64,000 nucleotides of DNA from Magnaporthiopsis rhizophila (GCA_003049465.1 PYSS01000057.1:62001-126000), one strand, 5' to 3'. Positions 45,319-58,189 are shown, counted from the first letter of the stretch. Notes: generated by a model not told the origin, from the letters alone. A program made the numbers and translations.

Positions 45319-48300
45319 GGTGGGTGACGGGGACGGGATGAAGACTCGTATGGGGAAAGGAGCTAGCCGCAGGCAGCTCTGGTCCAATCTATGGACGGGG
45401 TGATGTTGAACAAGAAAAAAAAGGTAAAACGAGAGTATTAGGCTGCCTACGCAGTAAGCAGGACGGAATGGATGTCCGAATAAAGAAGGGAGCTTGGGGT
45501 CAAGGAGAGCTGGAGGGGTGGAGGAGCGGCATAGATAAACAAAAAATAAGGAATGAGGACCATGTGTGTCAGTTGGGCAAAAATATCAGACGGCATCCAC
45601 CCAGCTCTTCTTAACTTGTGCTTTTTATGGCAGCGGCGACAGGCGTTCTCGGGCGGGGAGAAACACGAGCGCGCGCCCTACGGGATCTGGTCGGACTGCG
45701 TGCTCGTGCTTGCCACGCTCGCCATGGGACAAGGGCAGCTCGCTCGCGTGATGGGCGACTGGAGGAGCAGCATCGCGGCAGGTGGAGGCGACCCTCCGTC
45801 GGCCCGCGGAGAGCAGCTTGGGTCTCAGTGCTACGACACGGTCGTCGAGACCCGCAGTTGATTCCAGGCTGGAGCCAGAGGCAGGCAAAGGCGAGTGCGA
45901 TGCAGGGGGGGGTGACAGATCGCCGCACATCGGGGCCCGACGCGGGAGCATTGTCGCGAGGGTGCGGTTTCCTGGAGCGGGTTCTCGAACCCGTGCGTGT
46001 TGAAACATTTGCAGGGGTGGGCGGATTCGCTGTTTGCACAATCTGTCCCCACGATTTGCCTCTTTCCATGGTGCTTCCCGCTGATCCACGAAGGGTGAGT
46101 TGTGTGACGAGCTCCTGCAGCCGTGGGGTGGTTTTTTGCGCCAGAAACGGCAAGAAACAGGCAAGGAGGTCACTTTCAGAGTGGGTCCCGATTCTTGATA
46201 TTCCCGGCTGCGGCCCAGACACTGGTGCCGATGCTGGGGGGCTGCCGTGTCCGCGGAGGCCGGCTGGGATCCACTCACGGAGGCCGACGGCGCCCTGCCC
46301 AGGCACGCTGACCAAATAAAAACACGGACCAGTGGCGCACTGTGGATTTTGTATAGGAGGTCCGTGTAATTTTTTGGCCGACGTGCCAGGGTGGCAGCTC
46401 AACAGGCAACTACCGCGCCAATCTGGCGACACAATAAAATCTTCCGTGAAATGGCCGTGCGCCCAAGACGACATGGGGATCCACGTTAGGCCGCAAGGGT
46501 CGTCGCTGTCGGCTGTGTTAACCAGGGAGATACCGGCACTGGCCACCATCGCAAAAAAGAGTTTGTGTTTGTGACTATCGGTGCTTCCGTCCATGATTCT
46601 CTATGTACGAGCCGCCTCGACCCCTGGAAACATTTGCCTCTGTCGCCATTTGCGTTGCGCGCGGCTTTCCAAATATCCAACATCAGCCGCTCCCCCACAT
46701 GTTCGTTTCCATTAATTTTAGATGGCGTCTCGATCGATCAGCGCCACCGGAAGGGGCTGTCCTTGCTGGCGCCGAGGCGGCTGGTCCTGGATACCCAGGT
46801 GCGGGGACAACGGCCCGCTCCTCCAGGTCCCAACCCACCTCTGTTGGCGCTCAGCTTAGCACCATCATCGACACGTCTCGGAGCAGCGGCCTACCTGTCG
46901 CGAGTTTCTCCCTGTTGGGTTATTCTGTGCAGACGTCTTTGCTAGTGATCCCGAGGCCAGACGCCGACGCCAGCACGCCGCCCGGCCCTGCGTTTTAGGC
47001 TTGCCCAGTCGACATTTTAAGGTTTTTTTTTTTTCGACGGTGTTATAGGTGGCCCAGAAAGCACTCCGTGAAACATCTGGTCCAGATCAGCAGCACCCTT
47101 CCCGGCCCGGGCTCGGGATCTGTAAGAACTGATCCCCACAGGGGGGCGAAGAAACAGGGTCACTGCAGCCGCCGACATTCTCGAAATACCAAGGCCCATG
47201 GCATATTGTGAGTTCAGGGAAAACTGTGTTTGCCGACTACAGCTACATTCATTCGATCCGTAACTGGACCGTAACTGGAATTAGAACCGGAACAACGTTG
47301 CCGCCCAGTATCCTCCGTCGCTGCTCGGCGGCTACGGCATATTTTGATCATCTGCCCGCATCCGTGCTCGTCAAAACCTGACATCTCCGGCTGGCTCCGC
47401 CGTAAACTAGTTTGTTTCCGTCTAATAATTGTCGCCAAGGACTCCAATAGTCCCAGAGAAACACTCTGGGAGCCCCCGGCCTGTCGGCGAGTTGAGCTGA
47501 GGATCCATCCAGGATCCCTGATACAGCTGGCTAACGCCCGTCCGGAGTACTTTAGAACGCAATCTTCCCTCAAATCTCCCCAAGCGCAGCTTATGTCCCT
47601 TCCCTGCACCCTGGAAGCGGCTCTTGTCCAAGCCCTCGGCCACTTGATGTCGACCCGAGCTTCGAGCTGGACCGCTAGAAGCGGCAACGTCACCCGCTCC
47701 TATATATCTCCACGACGATCTCCTATCGCACCCACAGCGTCCTCTTCATCTCCGTACATGCTCGGGCATCACTTGCTGGAACCAGGCGTGGTCTGCCTTC
47801 GAATACCCCGGGCTGCAAGTACCGTCGAATGGTACCGGCAGACTTGATCACAGCCCACTGGTATCTTCTCTTCGAATAATTGCTCTCAAAAAACATGCAG
47901 CAATACCCGACAGCCAATCACTTCCAGATCTGGTCCTGCCATCCGGCTCGCCCCGCGCCTCTGTCGTTGTCTCTCACGCCGCACACCCTCCCCTTTCTTC
48001 CGGACTGTCCGTAGGCACTAGGTCTGTGCCGTCACATCGCCACTGAGCGCGCCGATCATGAAACAAGAGCCTGGTACGCGACTCGCGTCGCGTTTAATCG
48101 GGGTCTATCCTGTCGGCAACTCGCGAAGTGCCATAGAGTCAGGTGCGGGAAGGAAAGCATCCGCAGAAGAATGGTTCAAGTCCCTTGTCGTTTCAAAAGG
48201 TGTTTATGTAGCCTCGCTCTTCCAGCATTGGCCGTCGTAGATAAATGATGTGATGGTGCTTGCCTTACATCACAGGCAACGCTCAGTCGAGAAGTACAGA

Positions 48301-48604
48301 GAGGGAAGACAAGTCCAAGACCCACCGTTCAGAAGGCGATTCCCAGCAAGGCCTCGCCAAGGTCGATCACACGGATCACGTCATTGGCAGGCGGTAGCGC
48401 TTGGTTTGCAGTATGAGCCGCCAGCATCACTGCCTGGTTATAGGAAAGCGTGTGAGGTGTGTAGGATTGCGATCGAGTCCGTGAGAAGTCGACGTCGACA
48501 TAAAGCTCCAAGTTCAAAGACCGGTGGGTGTACGGGCTGAAAGACAGATCAAAACAGACCCGAATAGTACATCTTCTACCACTAGGTTTGGAAAGACAAC
48601 TCTG

Positions 48605-48645
<41 letters not shown>

Positions 48646-50223
48646 NTTTTTTTTTTTTTTTTTTTTTTTTTGTTGTTGTTCGGTTGGGTTAGGAATGATG
48701 TATACTTGCCAAACGCCGCGTTGTTAAGCGGCACACACAAACCGCAAGGCCACTTAAAGCCTTCAATGATTTTACTTCCATAGCCGGACTGTTTTTATCG
48801 CCACCTTGATTAATAGGGGGCTGCCGTTTTCGATTGAGGTCAGGAAGAGCGTCCGCAAGGAGGCACTGGCCAGCCACCGGACCGGATGCCACCACACGCA
48901 TTGCGAACACCCATCCGGTGCCAACGGGGTCGGGAAGATCCATCATTAGGTTATTGGAGCCGAAGCACGAACGCTTTCTGCACCTTGACGCCGCCGACTG
49001 TCCCTGCCGGCCCATCGGCACTAACGAAGCCGGCCGTCACGATCCACGGTCCGTGTGGGGTTGTCGCTTTCTGGGGAGCCGCATCTCCGCCCTATCAGTG
49101 GCAGGGACGCCCGCTTGGAGGCCCGCATGCCGAATTCCCTGCAGTCGGCGCCAAATCCAGGCAAGCCGCGCTGTGAGGTGGCTGGAAAGGGGGAGGCACA
49201 TGCTAATTCGAGGTCAGATGATTGATTGCTTTAACCGCTTTAAAAGCGGCCGAATCCCCTGCCCTTGGTTCCGTTAATGTATTTAGCCAGTCCCCGGCCC
49301 TGCCATTCAGCCGCGCACCGTCCTATTAGACAGCGCGGCCCTCGCAGGCTCCCAAGAAAATGAGAAGGACAAGTAAACGGGAAGGAAATACAAGCTATTA
49401 GAGGGGAGGCTACATATTGGAGAGAAGATGGGATATAGGAAAGGAACAAAGGAGGAGGGAATGCTCGAGCGGAGGACGTCTGTCATCTCCTAACGACCGG
49501 ACCAGGTATCTCGATCCTCTCCGATCCTCTCAACGGCGGAAGCCGCGCGCTTCATGTTTGATAGCCAGGGCCGACCCGGAGAACGGCCCGGCAGCTGATT
49601 GGGGGCGCCAGGCTGTCACCGGGCCGGAATCCCAACCGCACCGAGCATGTCGTCATGGGTCGACTCCGACCACAGCTCGCCGCCCTGTTTCTGAAACAGG
49701 CCCGGGACTTTAAGATGCCTGCGATGCAGAGCCAAGCTTTCGAGGGTATGGCGGCGGCCCTTGCACACAGGCTACGATTTACACTTTTCCAACGACTCGA
49801 CCTCGGGCGATTTTCTGCAGAACAAACCCGGCAGTTGGGAAAAAGGTTGTCTTGGCGTGGAGGGAAAAGTGGAGTGCATACGACTGCGGATGCTGCGTAC
49901 TGCATAATATCCATGTGGAAGATGCACCTCGCCCGTTACCATTGCCGCCGTGCGCGAATCGTCGCAATTCCGTTAAATGCCCTACCGTTGACGAAAAAAA
50001 AAAGATCTCCCAATGGGGAAAGGGATAGGGGTAGTGGGTGTCGCGACGGCCAAAGACTAGAAGCACAAAACACAAAGCAGATCGACCCTCTTCCCATTCC
50101 AGTCATTTTCCTTTCCCCTTCCGACAGACAGAAACAGATACTAGGTGTATTTCTCTCCTTCCTTTTTTTTATAAACAATCCGAATCCCAGTCGCGACCGC
50201 ACAGACCCGCGAAGACGACGATC
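45319..50223. other. Large gene-poor intergenic region
   Basis: 4.9 kb lie between the ABC start (minus) and the GH131 start (plus). Open frames here (for example a 327-codon minus frame at 46594-45611) have no motif and no splice-consistent partner. A T tract with one N lies at 48608-48671. A single XlnR-type core GGCTAA (minus strand) lies at 49083-49088 region equivalent 49283-49288; one such hexamer is not significant by itself. Promoters of both flanking genes must lie here. Confidence 0.45.
48608..48671. other. Poly-T tract with ambiguous base
   Basis: About 64 consecutive T with one N at 48646, followed by TGTTGTTGTT. Length is uncertain because of homopolymer sequencing. Confidence 0.9.
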
Positions 50224-51415
50224 ATGTCTGCGACACCCTCATTCTCCGCTCTTTTCTCGCGCGGCAGCAGGGGACTGCTGGCGCTGCTGCTGTCCGGCCA
50301 GGCCCTCGCACAGGCCGCGGCCAAGTGCGAGCTGACCTTTGACGGCCGCATCCCCCAGAACGCGACCGCCAAGACGTTTGTGTCCAAGGAGAGCCCGTTC
50401 AACCCCAAGTTCGTGACTGGGCCCAACGTCACTTGGGATCAGATCATCGAGTTCCCGGACGTACCACCGTCGCGTGTAGGTGCAATCGACAGCCATGGAC
50501 TCGGCTTATCTGCGTTGGGGGAGGGTAGGCCGGAATGTGGTTGCTGACCGTTGCGCTTTCTTGGCTGAGACGAACAGTTCGACAAGGCCGTGGGCAGCAA
50601 GCCCATTAGCGTCAGACTCGAGTAAGCAATCCCCGTCTCCATGTGCATGATACGGGGAAGAAGAAAAAGAAGAAGGGAAAACAGGCTCGTGCTCACCCAC
50701 CCCGTTTTTCCGAACAGTGACAAGTCCATATTCCTCTCCGGCTCCGAGGGCCTCGAGACCGCCCTCCGGCGGGCCGAGCTCCTGGTCAACAACCGCAACG
50801 AAACCGTGTCGGGCCACGTTACCTGGCACCTATCGTTCCGCACCGACCCGAAGCGGCCGCTCAACTACAGCCACGAGTACCTGCTAGCCTTCCACGAGGC
50901 GCAGGACTACCAGGCCGACTTTTGGAGCCTCAAGACCGGCGCCGACCTCCTGGCCCCGCCCGGGACGCCCCCGCAAAAGACGCTCAGGCTCGAGGGCTAC
51001 AAGTGGGACGTACCTGTCAAGCGCTTCTTCGAGACGCCCCTGACGGACGGCGTGTGGCACAACTTTGGCATCGATCTGAACTTTAACGAGAAGTAAGTGT
51101 AGCCCTGGGGGATACCGTCATTTCGCGGGGTTCGAGCCATATTCTGACCGACAGCCTGTGTACAGCCTCATCTCCGTCCTCTACAGCACCGACGACGCGC
51201 CCCTCAAGGTCGTCACCCCGCCCACCTCCAACAACATCTCGGGCAAGGCGCCCACCACTCTCGGCGAGACGCACTTTGGCCTGCAGAAGCGCCCCACGGG
51301 CGCCAACCTGGACAACTTTTTGTTTAACGGCTATCAGACCCCGGGCATCAACGAGGCCTTCTTCTTTGGCGGCATCTTCCAGGACCAGTCCAACAAGGGC
51401 TGCATCACTTTGTAA
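50224..51415 (+). CDS. Secreted GH131 beta-glucanase, 306 aa, four exons
   Basis: Exons 50224-50475, 50578-50621, 50718-51092 and 51166-51415 join in frame. The N-terminus carries a hydrophobic signal (LLALLLSGQALAQA). The mature part matches glycoside hydrolase family 131: FDGRIP, then FDKAVGSKPISVRLEDDKSI, RPLNYSHEYLLAFHEAQDYQ, DGVWHNFGIDLNFNENLI, SVLYSTDDAPLKVV, ETHFGLQKRP and FFFGGIFQDQ. Family members cleave beta-1,3/1,6- and beta-1,4-glucans and are found in fungi and oomycetes. Length is normal and there is no carbohydrate-binding module. Exon 2 is only 44 bases and easily missed. It is the only plant-wall enzyme in the window, with an XlnR-type regulator 11 kb away. Confidence 0.85.
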
Positions 51416-54151
51416 AGAAGTGATCTTTTCTACTGCTATATAATCTCATGACACAACAAAGGGATTGGAGAGGAAAACCAAATGAGAATTTCCCACGCCA
51501 GAGCTACGCTGTCCAAAAGTGTTGGTGACGGAAAGGGGTATCACGTGCCCGGCTCAGGGGCAACTACTCCCCGCGCCTGGGGTTACATGAAGCAACACAA
51601 GGTTCCTTGGGCAAAACAACTTTAAAGACATGATAAAAGGGCTTGGGTGGCACGGCGCCCTACCATGACTTGGTTGGCGCTGGTACCGTCATCAAGCTGG
51701 AGCTGTCGAGAATCCATCAAATGCAGATCTCCCATGCGTCAGGCTGGCGGCTCTCCTTGCAGGATCCATCCTCTTTTCCATCTCATGTCTTTTCCTGATC
51801 TTGACTTTTTCCCCGAATGCCCAGTCCCCTTTTAGAGGGTAAATCCTTGTGTTTAAGCTCTCTCCCGGCAGTGCGTTGGTTCGACCTTTGCTGGTGTCCC
51901 CAAGTTTCGGATGTAGGTGGAGGCAGGCTGCCTCATACACCCACCAACTGCATCAGATGTGCTCCTCCCATCTGCCTGGAAATGAGTGGGTCATACCGAC
52001 GTGCCTATCTACCCGCCCAGCTTCAAGAACGGTCAGAGCAGGCATGACATCGAGGAGACAACATAAAGCGACACTCTGTGTCATCTTTTGTTACACCACC
52101 CACACGGCGGAAAGCCTGCCGTAGGTCGAGGCACGCAAACATGCCCACTCCACCACCAGATGCTACCCACGGCCTCGAGGAAACGTCATCCCAGCTGCAC
52201 ATCCCTAAAGGAGCGGCAGGGTTACCGTTTTGCCATTTTCCCATGCGCTCCGACTGCGCTGGCGTCCTTGGCACACGCCCTCTGCCACCCGGGTCCTGAC
52301 TACGTCACCAGCGCCAACTCGGCGAGGCAGCCGTACAAGACAAAGCAGCAGCAGCAGCAGGAAGGGGACCCCGACACACCCAATCTCAGCTCTGCCCCAT
52401 CACGGTGCACCTCCCGTCTCGTCATCACCAGCGGCCTAGGTAGGCGAGTGGATACACTACCGGCTGGACGGGTATCGCACTCACGATACCGAAGACGACC
52501 CCCCAGCGGCGCCCAGCCCCATGCTAGTCCGACGACGCGGAGAACAGGCCCAAACGAGATACACCGGGCAACAAGTTGCAGCCGTGGCGCTCACGGTGCG
52601 CGCGTCATTTTCGCCCGGCTCCCCCGCCCCCCTTGCGTACTACGCAGTAATCCCCGCACCCCGTGGCTGCTGGGCCTCAAGGAGAACATCGTTCTCGCCA
52701 GGGCCGAGGACGCCATCTAACCCGGACGAGGAGCTGTGATGCGACGGCCACGTGAGACCCGACGACGCTTTTGGCCTTGTTGGCGATGATGGGGAGGTGT
52801 GCGCCGAAGATGTGGGACTGATGGGAGGCTTAGTGCGCGGGTTGCGGGTTTTCGGATTGCTGAGATGACGTGGCAAGGCAGCAGAGGATGGCCGGGGTCT
52901 GCCGAGATTGCCGAACGGGCCACACACGCGAGCTGGGAGAGACGGCGGCGGAGCGGTCAAAGGGGGAGAAGGGAGTCAAATACCGGTTGCGGATATCATT
53001 TACGACGTGGAAGTCGTCAACGCGGTTTTAGGGAGCCTAGAGTAGCGCCAGTTCCGGCGATGCTGCTACTCTAAACATACCGATGGGGTAGCGGCGAAAG
53101 TGTGTCATTTCCCTGCTTCCTCTCTCCTTTCCTCTGTGTGCGGCTTTGAGGTAGCTCCCAGCATCGGCTCTACGAGGACAGAAGGGCCGTTCCTTCGCTC
53201 CCCAGCCCTGCTGGTCCCTACCTCCCGAAGTCACCAGGACCCTCTCTGTGCCCTTACCCGTTGCGTGCGCTGGCTACCGAGGTTTGAGAGCCTTCATGCA
53301 TTCATTTACCATAGTTATGCGGGACCGGAGCCGCCGATAACTCAACTTTCACACCACACCCGCTGCGCCCGTACGTCTCCGCGGCACTTTTGGCCCTGCC
53401 GCTCGTGCTGCTGCAGGCTGCGTGGGCTAACTGCTGCTCTGGGCGTTGCTACACCTTACTGGGAACGAACTACCCCTTCGCTGGCCTGGTTCCTGCCGTT
53501 GTGGCTGCGGGTATCATCGACGTAACGGCTATGACAACAAGTCAACCGCCCCGTTCCTCTCGCTCCGGCGTCGCTAGCCTTATTCTTACGGGGGTGTCGC
53601 GGAGGCGGGGACGGTGAGCCTGGGCCAGCGCAGGCAGCCTCTTGTCGAGCGAGAAAAAAGAAAAGCCTGTACGGTACAATGAAGTCGGATCTGCAGGAAT
53701 GTAAATGGAGATACAGTCTTTGGCCAATCTGCATCGTGTTATACATGACCGGCCGCTCCCGCTCCCGCTCCCTCTCCAGGCAGACGTTGTTTCCCTGGCA
53801 CGGAGGGTCCGGCACTGAGACCTCCATGTCTTCAAGGGTATCGAATCCGCCACAGAAGTAGTAGACAGGCAGAACACTGGATATATCCATGCCGTTTAAA
53901 CGCTCACCTCTCGGTTGACCCTTTTTTTTTCCCCCGAGGCCGCCGCATTTGAGCTACCTCCCCCAAGGCTTGAACAGAGACGAGATGGAAATTAGGGGTC
54001 GATCTTCAGAACGAGCTATTGAAATCTTCTATATGCCTATGTACATAATTTGCGCATCGCGCATTATAATTCACTGTTGATTAAGTGTAACAATCCCACC
54101 AGGAAATCTATCGTCTTCCTTCCGCATTTCCTCTCCCGTCCCACCTCGCGG
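51416..54151. other. Convergent intergenic region
   Basis: No supported gene in 2.7 kb. Contains a C/T-G/C minisatellite-like run near 53754-53782 ('gctcccgctcccgctccctc') and a (CAG)n stretch at 52346-52360. Confidence 0.45.
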
Positions 54152-55261
54152 TCACCTCATGGGCATACTAGCCTCAGAATACGGACTGGGATGGAACCCG
54201 GCCGTCGTCGAGCTCACAGCCGAGTACGGCGCGCCGCCGCCGCCGCCAGGGGTATGGCTGCCGTAGGACCCAGGAAGCTCCTGCGGCTCCTCGACCGGCA
54301 GCTCGGACCGCATCGTGTGGTAGCCCTCCCCACCGAGCTCCTGGTACTGCTGCTGCGGGTGCTGGTACCCGGGCGGCGGCGAGCCCGCGTTCTTGCCGTA
54401 GAAGCCGTCAGCCTCAACTGCGCCTGCTGCGGGTCCGCCGGGGTAGTGTTGCGCCCCCTTTTCATGGACGCCAGGCACGACCGCCGCTGAGGTGGGCGCA
54501 GGTCCACCTCCGAGCTCAGCAGCAGCGGCGCCGGCTGCGCTGTTGTTGTTTTTCCTACGCTTGAGCAGGAAGAAGACGGCGAGGGCGACTAATGCAATGC
54601 CCGCGACGGCGCCGATGACGATACCTGCAATGGCGCCACCCGAGACGCCCGACGAGGAGGAGCCCTGCGCCGCTTGCGCAGGCGAGGAGGCTTCGGCGGG
54701 GGCAGTGCGGCTGCTGGTCGAGGTGGCGGTGGCGGAGGAGCTCGACGAAGTGGTGGATGCGGACGCGGATGTGGAGGGAGCGCTCGAGGCTGTCACAAAG
54801 GGTGCGGTGGCGGTGGCGCTGATTAGGGAGACGACGTCGAAAGCGAGCGTGTTGGCCTGCGGCTGGCCGGCGCTCAGGCTGCTGTGCAGGCGGTCGAGAT
54901 CGTTGTAGGTGACGTTGTATAGCGGATCATGACGCGTGCTCCAGCAGATGGCAGCATCCTGGTTGGGCGTCTGGCTGCACTTCTCGAGCCCCGACAGGCA
55001 GCACCAGGCGCGCTTGCCGTTGCTGCAGTCGACGGTGCTGCCGTCCGTCTTGCAGTCCGTGGGCCCTTTCCAGCACACGCGCCCTACCTTGCTCTTGGCG
55101 TCGGGCTGGCCATCGCAGCAGTAACGGCTGCCATTGGTCGGGTCTCGGGCGCAGGCTTTTGAGGGCGGCGGGCACGGGAGGGCGCCCGGGCAGTTGTTGT
55201 CGGTTTTGTTTGTTGTGAAGTACCAGTCGTTGAAGAAGGCGACTGGATCTGGCGCAGACAT
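54152..55261 (-). CDS. Cys-rich single-pass membrane protein with Ser/Thr-rich stalk, about 369 aa
   Basis: This is a single exon from the ATG at 55261. Residues 24-107 hold 12 Cys with two CC pairs (YCCDG, WCCLSG) and CWKGPTDC / CWSTRHDP motifs, a secreted-domain pattern common in fungal proteins. A Ser/Thr/Ala-rich stalk (about 150-205) is probably O-glycosylated. One transmembrane helix (about 210-233, AIAGIVIGAVAGIALVALAV) is followed by KRRK and a Gly/Pro/Tyr-rich cytoplasmic tail. The layout recalls Wsc/Mid2-type surface sensors but without a recognised WSC domain. The ATG at 55261 gives no signal peptide, so topology would need the TM helix or an upstream exon I cannot place; an in-frame GTG lies five codons upstream. 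Confidence 0.65.
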   Translation of the reverse strand: MSAPDPVAFFNDWYFTTNKTDNNCPGALPCPPPSKACARDPTNGSRYCCDGQPDAKSKVGRVCWKGPTDCKTDGSTVDCSNGKRAWCCLSGLEKCSQTPNQDAAICWSTRHDPLYNVTYNDLDRLHSSLSAGQPQANTLAFDVVSLISATATAPFVTASSAPSTSASASTTSSSSSATATSTSSRTAPAEASSPAQAAQGSSSSGVSGGAIAGIVIGAVAGIALVALAVFFLLKRRKNNNSAAGAAAAELGGGPAPTSAAVVPGVHEKGAQHYPGGPAAGAVEADGFYGKNAGSPPPGYQHPQQQYQELGGEGYHTMRSELPVEEPQELPGSYGSHTPGGGGGAPYSAVSSTTAGFHPSPYSEASMPMR

Positions 55262-56563
55262 CTCGAAGGTGGGCACGCACTTTCCCTCCTCCTGCCTGCC
55301 GCGTTTTGTGGTACCTCTTCCTCGGACTTCGCAGGAGACTAAAACGCTGAGAGCACGGTAATGACGGAAGAATCAGAATAAACAAAAGCAGGCGACAAAT
55401 CGGTTGGATATATCCAAATTAAACCCCCTGGTTTGCGTAGAAGCTCGGCTGCAGGGACGCGATCTTTGAGGGGAGGGCAGAAGAGAGAAGAGAAGAGCAT
55501 CGAAAAAAAGAAAGAGGGAAAGCTGCTGAGCGGGTTGCCTCGGCGCTTGCCCCAGTTTGGGGCAGGCGCAGGGTATCATCGCCTCACTTCGCAAGGGGAG
55601 AATTGCTTACCCCCCACTTGCTGATCCCGCCAATCAACCCTTCCGCAAGCTGGTGACACCGGCCGGCTCGGCGCGGCGCTTGGGGAGGTATCGGAGTCAC
55701 CAAAGTGAGAAAAAATGACCGCGCCGGGGAAAAAGGTTGCGGCAGTGTATATTTGACAGGAGCAGGTAGGCGTGAAAAACGGGGAGGACACGAGCGGAAT
55801 GCGCCAGAGATCGTCAACTCCCGGCATGTCTCGATCACGAACCACCGCCCAAGATCTTGCCGTGCAAGGGACCCCTGCAACCATGTGGATTCATTGAGGG
55901 GACTGGAGGCCTTGCAGCCCGCACAGCCCACCAAGAGGTACCCAACGGCAAGGCCAAGACCCATCGCGAAGGCCTGATGCTCGTGCATCGCGGCTCAAAC
56001 GGCTGGTCCCGACGACGTGATCCTCTGCGCTTTACAATTTTGCATGTAGTCAACGCACGCAGGCGGAAGCTAGGCCAGGTAATCCCTTTGCCGCATGCCA
56101 GCGCGCTCCATATGCGGAGAACGGAGGAAAGGAATTAGAAGCGTGTGCAGACGCGGGCAGTAAAATCTGGGGGCGGGAAAAGGGGGTTAATAGTAAAGGG
56201 AGGTAGAAGAGATGCAATCAAGCGATGGGAGAAATGAATGTTTGTGCATAGTAGCAGAAATGCGTAGGAAGAGAGATAGAGCGGGGAGAGAGCCGTGGAC
56301 TTGCGCGGCAGCCCTGAGTACTGCTGTAACTTGCAGTGAATGCAGTACGCAACTGCCAAAGCACTAAGGTGCGGGCCAACCCCAGTGAGGGCGCGCTTGG
56401 CTAGTCCGATGCCTAGGGAATTGGGTAAAATATGTGATTTAGATGAACAGCAATTCAGTGGTCAACTTTTGCCCGCGAACTCGTCCGTGTCTGTATCAAG
56501 AACAAGACTTCAAGCACCGCCTCACAGTATTCATGCCAAGCATTTAGCAGACGCTGTCGCACT
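55262..56563. other. Intergenic region between two minus-strand genes
   Basis: Promoter of the Cys-rich membrane protein gene and 3' flank of the SPOUT gene. No gene is supported. A-rich tract near 55502-55520. Confidence 0.45.
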
Positions 56564-57840
56564 TCAGACGCGGTACCATAGCCTCCTGAGCTCGGTAAGC
56601 GCAATATACACGGCCTCGTCTGTCTTGATAGACCTGCTGGCCTGATCTGGCAGGACGTTTATCCAGTGGTCGAACACCTCGCGAACACGGCCAGCGCCGA
56701 TACCCATCTCGGACAGCTGCGGGTCATTCATCGCGGCATACTCGAGGCCCCGAGGCCCACCAAACACAATAAGGAGGTGCTTGAAGTCCGGCGGGGCGCT
56801 GGAATACGGGAAGACGGAAGCCGAGTTCTCGCCGCGCTCCGAGGTGCCGATGCTCAAGTCGTACCCGCCTTCATAGGGGCACTCGGTCAGCACGTCCGAG
56901 AGCGAGGCGCAGCGGCGGACGTTGAAGCCCCAGGCGTAGCCCCCGTCCGTCCGTGGGGCGGTCGGGTCCACAGCTTGTGCGCCGTCGTAGGATTGGTTCG
57001 GGAAGTGGAGCGTAAGGCGAGTCTTTGGTGGTATTGCCTCGGATATGGTGATGAGTTTCCTCATCCCGATGTCCACGCGAGTTCTGCGCAGAGCTCATCA
57101 TCAGCGGGGGAGGCTAGACAGCCACACACAGAGATGGCACTTACCCCTTGCCGCCTTCTGGTTTGCCTGGAAGTGTCATGGCCTCCATATACGGGAGCCA
57201 CTCGTCCCTATGCGGATGCGAAGGCATGTCTAGGTTGGGAAGCAGACCCTGCAGCTTCAGGTTCGGGTGCAGAGGGAAGAGGGTCTTGCGCATAAACGGA
57301 GGACATTCGAGATAGGTCAGGAGGTGCCATATGTAATGGCACGGGTCAACGTCGCCGGTGTAGGCGTCCGTGTCGACAGCTGGCGGACGTGAATCCATCG
57401 GGCTGTCGTCAAAGACCACCACCTCGTCCATTCCAAATACGGCCAAGGCTCGCGCTATTCGCGACGGGGCGCCAATGCGCTGCTCATCTCTCGAGGCTCT
57501 GGGCTCACAAACGCGGTCAGCTAGGAATTCAGGGGAAGACGACCCGGCGAAGGCACTCCACGGAGAGAAACGCACTCGGTGATGATGCTGCTCGGAACTG
57601 CAATGGAAACGGTCCAGTCTCTGGGGACGGTGGGCGTGAATCGCGTCGAAGGCTTGAAAGACGAGATCTCCTCGCTCGTATCAGCCCCGTCACCGTATCT
57701 CCCCAGCTTGCGTTTCTAGAGAGCAGATTCACAGGCGTCAGCTCGGCGTCAATAGTACCCACGTCGCACATCAAAAGATTGTCGCATGGAGCTGCTTGGA
57801 GCACACAAACCTTGCTGCGATGTTCGTCAAAAGGGGCCAT
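56564..57840 (-). CDS. SPOUT-family RNA methyltransferase (SPOUT1/C9orf114-like), 347 aa, four exons
   Basis: Exons 57840-57811, 57715-57576, 57498-57145 and 57083-56564 join in frame. The basic N-terminus MAPFDEHRSKKRKLGRYG leads to RDWTVSIAVPSSI and then RIARALAVFGMDEVVVFDDS, the hallmark of the DUF171/Methyltrn_RNA_3 family. Further on are LTYLECPPFMRKTLFPLHPN, LKLQGLLPNLDMPSH, an OB-like insert (DIGMRKLITISEAIPPKTRL), and the C-terminal SAM-knot segment HLLIVFGGPRGLEYA and INVLPDQASRSIKTDEAV. The human homologue SPOUT1 methylates 28S rRNA (m3U) and is linked to mitosis. It probably acts in the nucleolus. It shares a 349-base divergent promoter with the thioredoxin gene. Confidence 0.85.
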
Positions 57841-58189
57841 TTTCAGATCTTTGTTGTAGCACTCATTCAAAAATACGTATCGACAAAAAATCGCAGTTCT
57901 TCCAAGCAGTCCGAACTTCCAGTAAACGTCTAGGCTTCATCAGGGCGCAATTGCATCCCAAAAAAAAAAAAAAAAAGCGGGAGGGTGAGGAAAGTCCGGC
58001 AGAATTGACTCAGTTATTCACCGCCTTCCGATAGTTCACCCGCGCGACGCCCCACAGACCACATATCCACGGGTGGATCCACAGGCATTCGTCACCTATT
58101 CCGGAGAGGCCAGTTCGAACCAACCGAGGCGATCGCAAAGGAGCGCTTTCGGGAAAGACGCATTCCACGAATACCCGCAACCACCCATC
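57841..58189. promoter_or_regulatory. Divergent promoter, SPOUT and thioredoxin genes
   Basis: 349 bases separate the ATGs of two outward-facing genes. Contains an A tract (57960-57976). No TATA box was identified; the short shared region suggests a bidirectional promoter. Confidence 0.45.

Noticed and set aside
45611..46594. A 327-codon minus-strand frame upstream of the ABC transporter
   Set aside because: No recognisable domain, biased composition, and the ABC start at 45318 accounts for transcription in this direction; treated as intergenic.
49083..49288. GGCTAA hexamer upstream of GH131 as a functional XlnR site
   Set aside because: A single hexamer in several kilobases is expected by chance; only the site at about 49283-49288 was confirmed by eye and no paired site was seen.
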